The notes beneath the pieces are model-generated. The model searched no databases. It was given only the letters and a program-made list of their open reading frames with translations, and was not told the DNA's origin. Below, one piece after another: positions 42,301 to 52,935 of a DNA stretch of 64,000 bases (the first letter of the stretch is position 1; each line of letters opens with the position of its first letter). The DNA lies in NCBI GenBank assembly GCA_034440615.1, contig JAOTOM010003953.1, positions 1 to 64,000 on the forward strand. Reading direction: 5' to 3'. The translations under genes and the position numbers were made by a program. This stretch comes from Ashinkailepas kermadecensis. Its lineage: Eukaryota > Arthropoda > Thecostraca > Neolepadidae.

Positions 42301-44926
42301 ATGACACCTCGTATTCGGAAGTATGAACACGGTACACCATGTGAATTGTACAATTACTATGCAAATGCATTGATCATTTTGTGTGACTAAAACTGCAGTA
42401 TCTTTAAAGTGGCTGGCCTCCCAGAAAACGCTTGCTTCGATCTTTGAGCGATTTTGCATGTCAGACACAAATTGGCCATCAGATAATTCGATTGTATTAT
42501 ATACCAGGATTTATCTGCCAATTAATCCCATTTGATGGACTTCTAAACTGAATCGCTAAACATTGAGATCAATGATGCATAAGCACCAGGTAGACACCCA
42601 GACATGCTTTTGTTTGGGTAAAGTGCTATGCTTGGAATTGTGGTGTGAGATGACGCACCCAATATAATTATCAAACGGAGTGATTGGTCCAGGCGAAGCT
42701 TCACCAGCTGAACAAGGATCAAAGCAGGTGAGAGTATGGAAGTGTGACAGAAAAGAATAGTGTGTGATTCTGCAAGAACGCCAAGCAGGTTAGCACACAA
42801 TTGCCAATCGGCGGGTGCTATTCCACATAGGTATCATACCACGTAACAACATCCGTGGATAAATCTGGTGTCCTCCGGAGAGAGTGGGTGAACCCACATG
42901 TTTTCGCTGGATACTTCTACCACACAGGTGGTGTAAGCTGCATGTACTGCCGTCTGACCGCAAGCTGCGTATGTGGACGTGTCGCCGCGTGTGCTGGCCA
43001 TGTAAGCATAGCTGGGGATATCACCGCTTTTGGACATTTTCATGCAACGGCCATTGACGCAATATTACATAAAAACTGAGTACGACGTATCCCACTCGGC
43101 CTCAGACGTAGCAGAGCCCATGGCTGGGATGCTGAACTGGTGTTTGTCGGCGGCCAGCCCCGGTTCCACCCTCTGGCCTCTCATCACTATCAGTCGCCAA
43201 GGCCGTCCGCTAGCTCACTGGAAGGAAGGGCGATTCACTGTCCGCGATATCCGCGCACTTCCGGCACCCCGACTCCCCAGACACCTGAACACAACTGACA
43301 TCGGAACACGGGACGTCCTGAAAAGTGGGTGGATAGTATTCAGATATGGGTTGGTTTCAACGTATTCGCATTTTGACGAGAGGTGGCAATGGTTCACTGC
43401 CGATTGCCTCAGTGTAAGTCTGTATCTCTATCTGCACAGCATTCACATTCCTGTATCGCAATATCGTGAGCCGATTTTTGACGGTATCTTGAATTTTCCG
43501 GTTTTTCCTACCTACCAGAATCGCATTCAGTTGTATTTTAGCCACATGGAAGCCAAAATATTACTGTATTTTAAAGAAAAAACCCAACTCTCCTGCAGAG
43601 CATGCAGCTGCGAAGGTTACGCAGCACTACACAAATTTTCGTCGATTAGTTTTAGGAAACGGAATTGGTTCAGCGTTGATCACTCGATCAAGAATAGCTT
43701 TTCCCGTTTCCGGTCGAGCAAAACACCACTTAAACGTTTTTCCTTTCGAGAACTATTGCATTTCATAGCGAAAACTACACCTTTCACAATAATTCAGAAT
43801 AAAGCTGTGGAGTCAATGTGTACCTGCCTGGATCGCTTTGTGGTGCTCAAAGTTTCGTCTGTCATGTGGCTCCACCATTGGTTTGTATGGTGACGTGTTC
43901 CCCAGAATATGTTTGTGAAATTTACCGTTTGGCTTATCGCGTTGCACGAACGATTTGGCCTAAATGTCTCCCTACAAATCTCAGTCAACACAGCCACCGC
44001 TGCTCGTCTCCAGTCGTGATCAAATCACAGCTAACATATCACAGCTGACTGTGATATGTCATCGTGCACTATCGAGGTACGCAATTCTGAACTGAGGCTG
44101 GTTATTTCAACGGATAATGGATAGCTGAACCAACAACACATTAATATGGGTCAAAGTTTCGTGTCGAAGGTGTTTTTGAGATGTGATGGCACATGCGCGT
44201 CTTTGAAATTCATGGGCACAATTCCTAGTCAAGTGTCTTCTTCGTGGATGAGCATGAAAGTGGCGAGAAGACATTTAAATAGCCAAAAAGAAAGCATTTT
44301 ATTGCGCCGGAATCATAAGGGTGCACACACAATGCACACCACAGATCGCCCAGTTTCCAAGCCCATGTGACAGTTAACCAGGAAGCGAGGGTGTCAATCA
44401 GGAATTACTCGTTGTCCCTCACAGCCGGGTAAAAACAGCACGTGGTTTGCTGAAAGACCATCCGTGACCTCACTGTCTTTGCTTAATTCGCTGCTTCCGT
44501 CATTTGTGCGTTTATTTCTTCCACCACACCTAATGAGTTGCATTACTGATTTCCTCAGCTTTGTTCCATGTGACTACAACTTTTGATTTTAGTAAGCCGC
44601 ATTGAAACAATGCTAAGCCTTGAAATGAATACCCAATCTGGTGGCTGAGCGGAACGGGGCTATCACGGAATGTGGAGATCGGGTACCAAAATATGCCTTG
44701 TCTCACATATAGCGCTGATGCGTAAATCAGAATAATGATGACGGGTACACACCAGCTTCGCCCCAGTACGGCTGTGTGACGCAGATCATGACCTCTGATC
44801 CACCGTATAGCGTCTTAGGACAAAGGGACAGATCGGCCGGAAGCGAACCACAGACTACTCACCATTAGCGGCGGCGATAATGCTCAGCAATAGAGCAGAA
44901 CACAGCACGACACCCGTGAAGTTCAT
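30193..44926 (-). CDS. Ly6/uPAR (three-finger) GPI-anchored protein gene, 3 coding exons
   Basis: Joining 44926-44863, 35687-35511 and 30395-30193 gives a 147-residue protein with in-phase AG/GT junctions. It has a signal peptide of about 20 residues (MNFTGVVLCSALLLSIIAAA). A Ly6-type domain of ten cysteines follows: CFRC, GDC, PC-x4-C in exon 2; MC, RC, LCMC, DLCN in exon 3. It ends in a hydrophobic tail (VAAAAVALLGLITSLLL) expected to be exchanged for a GPI anchor near the Asn-Ala-Ser after DLC. The final CxCxGDLCN is the family hallmark. One N-glycosylation sequon (NVT) lies in exon 2. Related arthropod proteins act at the cell surface, for example in septate junctions, cuticle or channel modulation; which one this equals cannot be decided by eye. 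Confidence 0.88.
30396..32580. other. Ly6 gene intron 2, distal part
   Basis: No exon recognised. A 113-codon plus-strand frame at 30854-31195 is antisense to the gene and has no family motif. Confidence 0.35.
32581..34455 (+). mobile_element. Repeat X, most complete copy (body plus degenerate array)
   Basis: Body 32581-33300 parallels 25375-26100. From about 33290 it turns into the eroded array of 20-30-bp units (gggacccggcgcgatttttc-like) and continues to the terminal 'gggagcccacccgttcagga' near 34440. The 34.2-kb (TA)n plus poly-T/poly-G stretch interrupts it. This copy joins the body and array parts seen separately elsewhere. No ORF or terminal repeat was found. Confidence 0.7.
34456..35510. 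other. Ly6 gene intron 2, proximal part
   Basis: No gene or repeat recognised. Confidence 0.35.
35511..35687 (-). CDS. Ly6-type gene exon 2
   Basis: Acceptor ggttgcag/GT completes the Gly codon from exon 1; donor CTCCG/gtgagg. It encodes GYQQRRCFRCRSRGPLGDCK, an NVT sequon, a Gly-rich loop, and APPCPSGWCGKIIEGDKDLS: five of the ten domain cysteines. The intron before it ends with a (TCTGG)n array only about 40 bases from the acceptor. Confidence 0.9.
35727..36392. repeat. (TCTGG)n pentanucleotide-type array
   Basis: About 650 bases of tctgg/tccgg/tctag variants (ggtctggtctggtctgatct). It includes a short (gttgt)n stretch near 36165-36205. It lies just upstream (in transcript sense) of Ly6 exon 2. 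Confidence 0.92.
36425..36830. repeat. Degenerate 'gttcaaaacctctaa' tandem array
   Basis: Variants of (g)ttcaaaacctctaa(cg) recur every 12-20 bases for about 400 bases. Moderately to strongly diverged. Confidence 0.8.
37125..38613. mobile_element. Foldback element with ~430-bp inverted arms
   Basis: The left arm (37125-37588) and right arm (38190-38613) are reverse complements of each other by inspection. Termini are gtaagtaaaaacacggaaac and its complement. Further landmarks are aaccttaccgttctttcctt, 'gggtcg(a/g)cccaccgatg', a poly-G run, and cacattccataggctcc(cat). The left arm has extra ggctccata triplications. The central ~600 bp shows a short open frame only. No clear target duplication was seen. 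It is probably a non-autonomous DNA transposon; a divergent fragment of the arm recurs at 39.19-39.33 kb. Confidence 0.85.
38614..40284. other. Ly6 intron 1; no gene recognised
   Basis: Outside the foldback-arm fragment no coding sequence is recognised. 39917-39940 and 39985-40010 contain short (ttagg)n runs. Confidence 0.35.
39170..39335 (+). repeat. Diverged fragment related to the foldback arm
   Basis: cccaataatttcaactttta, then acataggaccctatg and 'gggcctgcccatgccttcacgta' parallel the right arm at 38215-38320. It has poly-C runs in the same place. Confidence 0.7.
40285..40570. repeat. 19-bp tandem array (ctttaattactttacttta)n
   Basis: About 14 near-identical units of ctttaattactttacttta, some with an extra ctta. 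Very AT-rich and homogeneous. Confidence 0.95.
40765..41000. repeat. Short interstitial (TTAGG)n-like runs
   Basis: ggttaggttaggttag at 40772-40792, gttaggttaggttac near 40882, and ctaggttaggttgcg near 40990. TTAGG is the canonical arthropod telomere unit, but these runs are only 2-4 units long and may simply be a repeat family motif. Confidence 0.6.
41001..43029. other. Ly6 intron 1; no gene recognised
   Basis: 41375-41395 is a poly-C run. No coding motif recognised. Confidence 0.3.
43030..43893 (+). CDS. Hypothetical long ORF (287 aa), antisense in the Ly6 gene intron
   Basis: 287 codons without a stop on the plus strand. The frame has plain composition, with aromatic and His-rich stretches (HFDERWQWFTADCLSVSLYL) and a basic C-terminal part (FRKRNWFSVDHSIKNSFSRF). 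I recognise no domain. Its length is well beyond what chance usually gives in unbiased sequence. It could be an exon or an intronless gene inside the intron, a worn mobile-element ORF, or a rare random frame. Confidence 0.3.
   Translation: MDIFMQRPLTQYYIKTEYDVSHSASDVAEPMAGMLNWCLSAASPGSTLWPLITISRQGRPLAHWKEGRFTVRDIRALPAPRLPRHLNTTDIGTRDVLKSGWIVFRYGLVSTYSHFDERWQWFTADCLSVSLYLYLHSIHIPVSQYREPIFDGILNFPVFPTYQNRIQLYFSHMEAKILLYFKEKTQLSCRACSCEGYAALHKFSSISFRKRNWFSVDHSIKNSFSRFRSSKTPLKRFSFRELLHFIAKTTPFTIIQNKAVESMCTCLDRFVVLKVSSVMWLHHWFVW
43894..44862. other. Ly6 intron 1, proximal part
   Basis: 43955-44060 has inverted half-sites around 'tgtgatatg(t)/acatatcacagctgactgtg'. No gene recognised. Confidence 0.35.
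44863..44926 (-). CDS. Ly6-type gene exon 1 (signal peptide)
   Basis: The ATG is in good context (gcgaacATGaac). The exon encodes 21 residues with a hydrophobic core and small residues before the predicted cleavage (AAAN), and ends AATG/gtgagt (phase 1). A CpG-rich region lies directly upstream. Confidence 0.85.
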
Positions 44927-45250
44927 GTTCGCCCGCTGCTGTACACTGCCATATGCTGGACGGACTATCGGTGTCAGGCGGCGGCCATGTTGGGCGGGCG
45001 CAGCTGACTGGGCCTTGCCGGTGGCGCCGAGCCCGCAGAGAAAGTGTGCTGGCGCCGGCCCTCAGCACAGACTGTGACGCGCTGCGAGCAGCAGGCGAGC
45101 CTCTCGCTGGCCGCCAGCGGCCGGAACCGCGCGGCCGCCAGGTGGACCGCACCAGCCAAGCCTCGGTACAGTGCCGGCTCGGTACACGGGATTGGGGCGG
45201 GTCCCGGCCGGCTCCGGTCTAATGTGTGTGGGCCGAGTTGCAGATCGGTC
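44927..45250 (-). promoter_or_regulatory. CpG-rich 5' region / probable promoter of the Ly6-type gene
   Basis: CpG-dense sequence (for example gcggccgccaggtggaccgc) surrounds and precedes the first coding exon, in contrast to AT-rich flanks. A TSS and 5' UTR are expected here, but no TATA box at a convincing spacing was identified. Confidence 0.5.
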
Positions 45251-45678
45251 CGGCCTCACAAACCAGTAATAAGTTCTTTTCAATGCAGAATTTAGTAATG
45301 CAGCATGTAGAAGCATGTTAAAAAAGAAGTCCACGGCATCATCATATGCCACACACTGTAAACAGGGGCGGATCCAGGAATTGTAATGGGGGGGGGGGGG
45401 GCAACAAAGTTTAACCGAGTTGTGAGATGCCGAATGGAGACCCAAAAATGTACCCTGACATAGCGGAGTAAGCTTCATTTTTTACAATGAATATGCATTT
45501 TTCACGCAAGCGGACCGAAGGTCGGGAGGATTGTTTGTTCGACACCTTGCCAGCAAAGCCATGCTTTTCGGAGCTCTTTGGCTGCCACCAGGAAGAGGTT
45601 TAGAAATGTTTTGGTTCGAACTTCAAACTGCACTATTTCTCGCACTCCGAATGGAGGTCAGATTGGTTGATCACTTCG
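45251..45678. other. No gene recognised
   Basis: 45365-45425 reads 'ggggcggatccaggaattgt' plus a poly-G run and gcaacaaagtt, in the style of dispersed repeat edges. Nothing further. Confidence 0.35.
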
Positions 45679-46484
<806 letters not shown>

Positions 46485-47100
46485 GAAACAGGCCGGCCGG
46501 CACGTGTACTGCCAGCTGCTGTCACGACGGCAGCCCACGTGACAGCAGGTGACAGGCCGGCCGGCACGTGTACTGCCAGCTGCTGTCACGACGGCAGCCC
46601 ACGTGACAGCAGGTGACAGGCCGGTCGGCACGTGTACTGCCAGCTGCTGTCACGACGGCAGCCCACGTGACAGCAGGTGACAGGCCGGCCGGCACGTGTA
46701 CTGCCAGCTGCTGTCACGACGGGAGCCCACGTGACAGCAGGTGACAGGCTGGCCGGCACGTGTACTGCCAGCTGCTGTCACGACGGCAGCCCACGTGACA
46801 GCAGGTGACAGGCTGGCCGGCACGTGTACTGCCAGCTGCTGTCACGACGGGAGCCCACGTGACAGCAGGTGACAGGCTGGCCGGCACGTGTGCTGCCAGC
46901 TGCTGTACGACGGAGCCCACGTGACAGCAGGTGACAGGCCGGCCGGCACGTGTACTGCCAGCTGCTGTCACGACGGGAGCCCACGTGACAGCAGGTGACA
47001 GGCCGGCCGGCACGTGTACTGCCAGCTGCTGTCACGACGGGAGCCCACGTGACAGCAGGTGACAGGCCGGCCGGCACGTGTACTGCCAGCTGCTGTCACG
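46485..47100. repeat. 64-bp minisatellite, 10 copies, E-box rich
   Basis: Copies start at 46501, 46565, 46629, 46693, 46757, 46821, 46885, 46947, 47011 and 47075 (cacgtgta/gctgccagctg). Each unit contains two CACGTG and one CAGCTG hexamer. Copies are almost identical; one has a 2-bp deletion. The open frames across it are repeat shadows. It lies 1.6-2.2 kb upstream of the Ly6-type start codon. Confidence 0.95.
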
Positions 47101-48096
47101 CACCAGATGCTTGGTAATGAGGCATTCAGGAAAGGGCATACGTTAACATTGCACTGCTCATTCAATATGTGGTGGAGACGACAAGAGCCGATCTCAGCAC
47201 GGAATGAGCACAGCGCATAAATGCCTGACCTTTGAAGTGCAGTTGAAGGTCAATTTGATCGCAGTGCACGTGGTCAATTTAACCCCACACTAACTTCTTG
47301 CTTGACTAGGTGCAATGTCACGGTCAACGGTGAAGCGAAGCTCCATTCTTGAGCTTTAATAACTAAACAAAAGCAGTTTCTACCTCCCTTGGTTGACCTG
47401 TCAGGTCTAATCACCGAAGTTAGTGTTACGATGCCACTCAGATACTTCGTCGCCCCATAGTGTTCGAAGTCTGCTCGACGAAGCTTGGAACCAAGACCAA
47501 GTGAACATTGGACTCATAGCATTATCTTGCTCATGGAGACGTATGGAGGTGTCATGCATTACAGCTTTAAGCACAGCTGGAGGATATTTTCTCAATGAAA
47601 TGTGTTCTTCTAAATATATTAATTGGTGGTAGATGTCCATCGAGGAAACGCCTACACAGTGAAGATGTAATTTCGACATCGTGATCTGGCAGATAATTTT
47701 TGGTAACCTTGCACGTTTCTGTAGTTACCGATCTATACGCTCATGTTCTACATATCACTGATTCTTCTGAGGCTAGTTTTTGTTGTTCAGGTTCAGAACA
47801 TGTCCAACGACTATTTAGGGAAGTGAGTGTGACCTGATGACGGCCAAATGTAGCTCGGCAACCTCAATAAACGGACGCCTATGTTTGGACAAGATACGCT
47901 CATGAATTATAAACAGGTTTAGCAACATAGAAACGATATCTTGAAGGAGGCAGCCTGAATCACCACAATAGCAACACTGTAGCAGGTGCAGTAAATAGGA
48001 TGCTCGGACCACTGAACGACGAGGTGCCTGACGGTAGCGAGCCAGCTGCCCAGAATCTGTCACCATAGCCGCCTGCAGACGCTCTACTGGTTATAA
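47101..48096. other. No gene recognised
   Basis: No recognisable coding sequence. The right part may belong to the transposon-like pseudogene that follows. Confidence 0.3.
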
Positions 48097-48111
48097 TCAG
48101 CTACCTAGCAG

Positions 48112-48711
48112 GATACTACGTGCCGATGTGGTTTCGAATAAAGATGAATGAACTTTCGCCAGCGAGGCAGAGAGCATGCTGATCGACAGAACTATTATAC
48201 GATTACTGCCGGAGCGGATACAGTAGATAATCAGGATAGTGGTGCAGTGTAACTGTGTGTTAAAATAGGCGACTGCCGGTATCATTCAGAGGAAATTCCG
48301 TTTACGATGCTGAGTGAGGACGATGCCAGTGTTAGGGCGACAGCAGTCAGCCGGGTCCTGGAGTGTCGCCGCACGCCGTACGTAGTGCAGCCATACAAAC
48401 TACCATCAGTCAACTTTGAAGCGGCAACACACCAAGACCTCACCAACTGCAGCAGCGTCAGTCAGCCACGGCTCACCAGAGGTTTCAGTGCTGAGGAGGT
48501 GAGGCAGCTGCACGACACTTCTCTGGCTGCGCCCGCCTACCCAGCTGACACACAAGCAGTGGAGCGGGCAGTCAGAGTGGTCACGGAGGCGGCAGAGCTG
48601 GTGGCAGGCGAGCAGAACAGCGAGCGCCGTGGCTTTGTTGGGGTGGCGGCTCTGCCGTCGGTGGGGTGTGGAGACGTGGGGTGTGGCGGGTTCGGTGGGT
48701 GTGGGGTGTGA
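48112..48711 (+). pseudogene. Broken copy of a transposon-like arthropod protein (HTQAVER family)
   Basis: 48112 onward reads YYVPMWFRIK, then is broken by stops and frame changes. From 48307 an open frame continues: MLSEDDASVRATAV, LPSVNFEAATHQDL, RLTRGFSAEEV, YPADTQAVERAVRVVTEAAE. These match, in order, blocks I recall from a repetitive family of arthropod proteins (Y-x-P-x-WF-x-IK ... PSINF ... PCHTQAVERCVKLVTEAS). The usual Cys-His before TQAVER is Ala-Asp here. Its end runs into a Gly/Cys-rich GT-rich stretch. A multicopy family and the broken frame suggest a mobile element relic; the transposon class is not known to me. Confidence 0.5.
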
Positions 48712-50203
48712 TGGGGTGTGTAAAGGAATGCTGGGTGTGTGAAAACAAATAATGGGTGTGTGAGAATGGAATGCTGGGTGTGTGAGCTGTATGAGAAGTA
48801 ATAAGTGTGTGTAAGTAATGCCAACCGAGCCTTAACTGAAACTGTTCTGATTGATGATTGAGGCTTTATTTTAACTAAGACTGCACTTTAACACGGCCGA
48901 ACATGGCTGACTCTAGACTTATATTGGGCTAAATATCTCCTTTCCTGCTATGCCTGTGTCAGGGATGTGTTGTGCTGTGGTTCCCCGCCACCTCCACCAC
49001 ACATTCCCAAAACCCCAGCCGGCTTGATGTTGTTTGAGCTACCGTCCCTAACACGAATTTATATATATGCGAGGTCAAAGTTTTGGGAACACCATATAGG
49101 TAATTGAGTGCTTCTAGCCAAATTAGAAAGATTACGTTGTATTTAGAAAATTAATGAGAATGCAATTTGCCCTTGGTTTCAATGAAATGTCCCGAGATGG
49201 GACTTTTGGATGCTAATAGTAGTATAATTTTGTGCAATGTTCCACTCGAAATAGGTGCCTGTGATTGAGCCCCAAGTGGCTTCCGCTGGTCCTTAAAGCT
49301 ACCTAAAGCACATTCATTCTCCTCATTCACTTCACATTCGTTCGTCCCATTCATTTTATCCTTATTAATTAATGACATACTTGGTCCCCAAATTTTGCCC
49401 TCCCCCCCAAGCGGTACACAAACACATATATCGACGGATCATTGCTCTATTTTTGATAGATTGGCCGAATATGTAGATGTTCCACTGCCATCATAGCTGG
49501 CCTCGCCATTATTGACAGTGTTCCTCGCCTGAATGAAGGCTTAACTGCCAAGACGGTGGCTCATCGTACTGGCTCCGAGGGCTTATACAAGTGCTCTGGT
49601 ATCTTTGACTAACATACCTAGCCTTAACAAATCGGTCGACGCCGCACCGGGCCTTATTCGCCGTATACTGATACTGTGCGACCAGGTGAACGTGCTCGCG
49701 AGCGGGCACGGATCCCTACCACGTTGCGCACGTCCCCTGGCCGTCTTTTACGCTGTTTACGACGCAAAATCAGAAGTACTTGGTTCGGTGTGGAGCCTAA
49801 ATATACTGGTTCGTACTTACCAGAAAAGTACTATTTTTATGGTATTATTATAGTAGGGGATCGTATGAAGGAGTTAGTACAAAAATGAGCGAAGGCAATA
49901 ATGGCGACGGTAATACAATTATGCTTTTGGTTTCTATTTGTTCCTTAGTGGACGGAAGAAGAATGGATCGAAAACTTCGGGGTAAGGTCGCAGCATTTCT
50001 GGCAAGTTTGTCCAAGTGTATGTGTGTTCTTTTCATTTCAAGTCGTAGAGTTATGAAGTGAATCGGATTAATTAATAAGAGCCACAAGGGTCCATCTGAG
50101 TTAAACCAGTAACAGGAAGATACAGTAAGATGGATGCTCTCATTACACACCATGCATACTGTGTGTAATGCCAGAGGTTATGCACGTGTATTGGTATGAC
50201 TTT

Positions 50204-50210
<7 letters not shown>
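48712..50210. other. No gene recognised
   Basis: 48715-48830 is a degenerate GGGTGTGT(G) stretch. 49060-49100 ('gaggtcaaagttttgggaac') looks like a possible Tc1/mariner-type terminus, but no partner end was found. Confidence 0.35.
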
Positions 50211-50246
<36 letters not shown>

Positions 50247-50320
50247 CATACATATACATATATATACATATATGTATATATATATACATGTATATATACA
50301 TGTGTATATATACATAGGCA
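50208..50320. repeat. (TA)n and related AT microsatellite
   Basis: tatatatatatatatatata, then gtgtgtgcatacatatacat and further alternating AT/CA-rich text. Confidence 0.9.
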
Positions 50321-50734
50321 TAGGAACAGGGGGGCCGGTGGGGCCATGGCCCCCCACTTTTCAAAGTGGTAGGGCCAGCAATGGTAGCTGCCACCCCCCC
50401 ACTTTTCCATAATTGAAAATAAATTGCATGAGAAAATGATAAACTTTGAACAACCAATGACTCAAAATGTGTATACCTGTAATGACATTTTTCGCGAATG
50501 CACCCAGGCTGTGGATATTTACTTCTTTTGTACGATAATTAAGGTTTCAGTAGCCTTTGTTTCAGCCGCTGATTTTCGAACGAATTTTTGTCGGAACGCA
50601 CGCTACCGCACCCCTGGTAATGAAAATAATTTGGCACCTGGCCCCCCACATTTTGAAGCATTCCTACTCCCATGTATATATATATACGTATGTATATATA
50701 TCTGTATCTCTGTATGTCTGTCTGTCTGTCATAA
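50321..50734. other. No gene; short repeats
   Basis: Poly-G/C patches flank 'ggccccccacttttcaaagt' at 50348 and again (ccccccacttttccat) at 50395, a small inverted or dispersed repeat. 50680-50730 is (TA)n/(TCTG)n. Confidence 0.4.
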
Positions 50735-51545
50735 AGTCATAAAGTGTTAGGCTTCATAAGAGCCACAGGGGCCCATCTGGGTCAAGCATATCTAGAAAAG
50801 GTACTAGAAATGTACATACTCTCACCCCAATCAAATGATTATCTGAAGTTCCTAGGGAGCTATATATCCCAGCCTATCTAGCACCATTCACTTGCTATTG
50901 CACAACACATTCGACAATTACAAACTCCTCCCATCATACCCATTGTGCTACCATAGACAATCTCATCAGTATCACATCTTGAAGGAAGGTGCTGAATCCA
51001 TTGCTAGATCCACCCTATGTAAAGTTATAAAGCATTTAGACTTAATAAGAGACCCAAAGCCCCATCCAGTAAGTCTGTAAATGGAAGATACCATAAGCCT
51101 GGTAAAAAGACCCACCCCAACCATCCCATATCCCGAAGAAAACCAGTCCTCCAATATCCCACACACCTATCAATGCCTATCTATCCTAGCTATCCAGCCC
51201 TAATCCCCTGATCTCTCTTAGCACATGTGGATTGAATGCCTTATCAATAATTTTCCAACTGCATCCATGCCTGCTAAAAGGGGTCCGTGCAGTGCACACT
51301 TAGTTATTTGGCTTTAGGGTGCATCAACTGCATAGGTCATATAGCACCCAGCCCTGCCCACTTACTTAACATAAATATCACCCCATCCATCACAAATTAG
51401 AACTCAAAAACAAGACTTTCCTGTCTAAAAAAAAATTGCCCACCCTACTTTTAAATACATTCCATGAGGGACACCCCACAACATCAGCAGGCAGCCCATT
51501 CCACTGATCAACAACCCTTTGACTGAAGACCTGTTGTTGCTTTGA
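50735..51545 (-). mobile_element. CR1-like LINE family A, 3' end (left arm of inverted pair)
   Basis: The minus strand carries the 3' UTR and the last ORF2 codons of the family. Its 3' terminus (at the left) reads ggctcttatgaagcctaaca, then ctttatgactttatgac, an 8-bp terminal repeat (actttatg)2 typical of CR1-type elements. It is interrupted by a mini-hairpin element at 51301-51355. It is 5'-truncated at about 51545 and faces the plus-strand copy that starts at 51570. Confidence 0.85.
51299..51356 (+). mobile_element. Mini-hairpin element, copy 5, inside a LINE 3' UTR
   Basis: Compared with the empty LINE site (gtgcacacttacttaacata at 56946 and 62308), this copy has tagttatttggctttagggt, gcatcaactgcataggtcat and atagcacccagccctgccc inserted. 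It is flanked by imperfect cacttagtt / cacttactt duplications. The stem is weakened to gggtgc/gcaccc, still complementary. Confidence 0.85.
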
Positions 51546-51569
51546 CTGAAGACCTGTCTAACTTTACAG

Positions 51570-52525
51570 CTAGGAACAGGGCACTCAGAATGCTGGGACT
51601 CATTAATAGAAGTGTGATATATAAGAGCAAGGAAGTCATGAAAAACAACTGTACTTAGCATATGTGCGACCCCACTTGGAATATTCTGCACAAGCTTGGA
51701 GCCCCTACTTAGAAAAAGATATAGATAAGTTAGAAAGAGTGCAGTACAAAGCAACTAGACTCATCAGTGGAATAGGTGACTTAGAATATGGAGAAAGGCA
51801 TGTGGCATTATATATGTACTCACTCAAGTATAGGAGATTAAGGGGGAACATGATTGAAATGTACAAAATTGTTAAAGGACTAGATCAGGTCAATTTAAAT
51901 GGTGCTCTTCAGTTTAGAGTAGCACACAGGGGTCATCAATTCAGGCTAGACAAGTTGAGGTGTAGGACAGTTAAGCGACAACAGGTCTTCAGTCAAAGGG
52001 TTGTTGATCAGTGGAATGGGCTGCCTGCTGATGTTGTGGGAAGTTTCTCATTGAATGTATTTAAAAGTAGGGTGGACAAATTTTTTAGACAGGAAAATCT
52101 TGTTTTTTAGTTATAATTTGTGATGGATGGGGTGAGATTTATGTTAAGTAAGTGTGCATGGCACAGACCCCTTTAAACAGGCATGGTTGCAGTTGGAAAA
52201 TAATTGATAAGGCATTCAATCCACATGTGTTAAGAGGGATCAGGGGAATAGGGCTGGAAGCTAGGGTAGATAGGCATTGACAGGTGTGTGGGATATTGGT
52301 GGACTGGTTTCTTCAGCACCACGATGGGAGGAGCTTGCAATTGTGAGGGTGTTATGCAATAGCAAGTGAATGGTGCTAGATAGGCTGGGATATATAGCTT
52401 CCTAGGAACTTGGGGTAAGGGATTGATTGGGGTGAGAGTATGTGCATTTCTAGTACCTCCTCTAGATAGGCCTAACCCAGATAGGCACCTATGGCTCTTA
52501 TTAAGCCTTAACACTTTATGACTTT
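51570..52525 (+). mobile_element. CR1-like LINE family A, 3' half (right arm of inverted pair)
   Basis: The plus strand encodes the C-terminal part of ORF2 downstream of the reverse transcriptase core: SARNRALRMLGLINRS-like in frame with YVRPHLEYSAQAWSPYLEKD, KATRLISGIGDLEYGERH, MIEMYKIVKGLDQVNLNGAL and VFSQRVVDQWNGLPADVVGS, stop at 52108. A 3' UTR follows, ending aagccttaacactttatgac. The open part is 51664-52110 (148 codons), intact to the stop. The 5' end is truncated. Confidence 0.92.
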
Positions 52526-52618
52526 ATGTCCTATTGGTTCCACCACTTCCAACATACAATGAGAAGTGCATGATGTTGTGATCACTATTACCCAAGGGTT
52601 CTCCTATGTTCCTTCTAT

Positions 52619-52935
52619 CCTATCCTATTGTCTGTCCATCTGTGTTTGTCTGTCCATCTGTGTTTGTCTGTCTGTCTGTGTCTGCCTGTCTGTGTCCGTC
52701 TGTCTGTGTATGTCTGTCTGTCTGTGTCCGTCTGTGTCTGTCTGTGTCCGTCTGTGTCTGTCTGTCTGTCTGTGTATGTCTGTCTGTCTGTGTCTGTATG
52801 TCTGTCTGTCTGTGTTTGTCTGTATGTGTCTGTCTGCCTGTGTCTGTCGGTCTGTGGCTGTCTGCCTGTGTCTGTCTCTGTCTGTGTCTGTCTGTCTGTC
52901 TATATTAGATATATATGTGTGTGTGTGTGTGTAAT
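52619..52935. repeat. (TGTC)n/(TG)n microsatellite
   Basis: ctgtctgtctgtgtccgtct and similar for about 290 bases, then (tg)n. The three long Cys/Ser/Val/Leu frames across it are artefacts. Confidence 0.95.

Noticed and set aside
46485..47100. CRISPR-like regular repeat array
   Set aside because: The units are contiguous 64-bp tandem copies with no unique spacers, and the genome is eukaryotic.
49060..49110. Possible Tc1/mariner terminal sequence (gaggtcaaagttttgggaac)
   Set aside because: Only one end is seen, with no inverted partner, TA duplication or transposase nearby.
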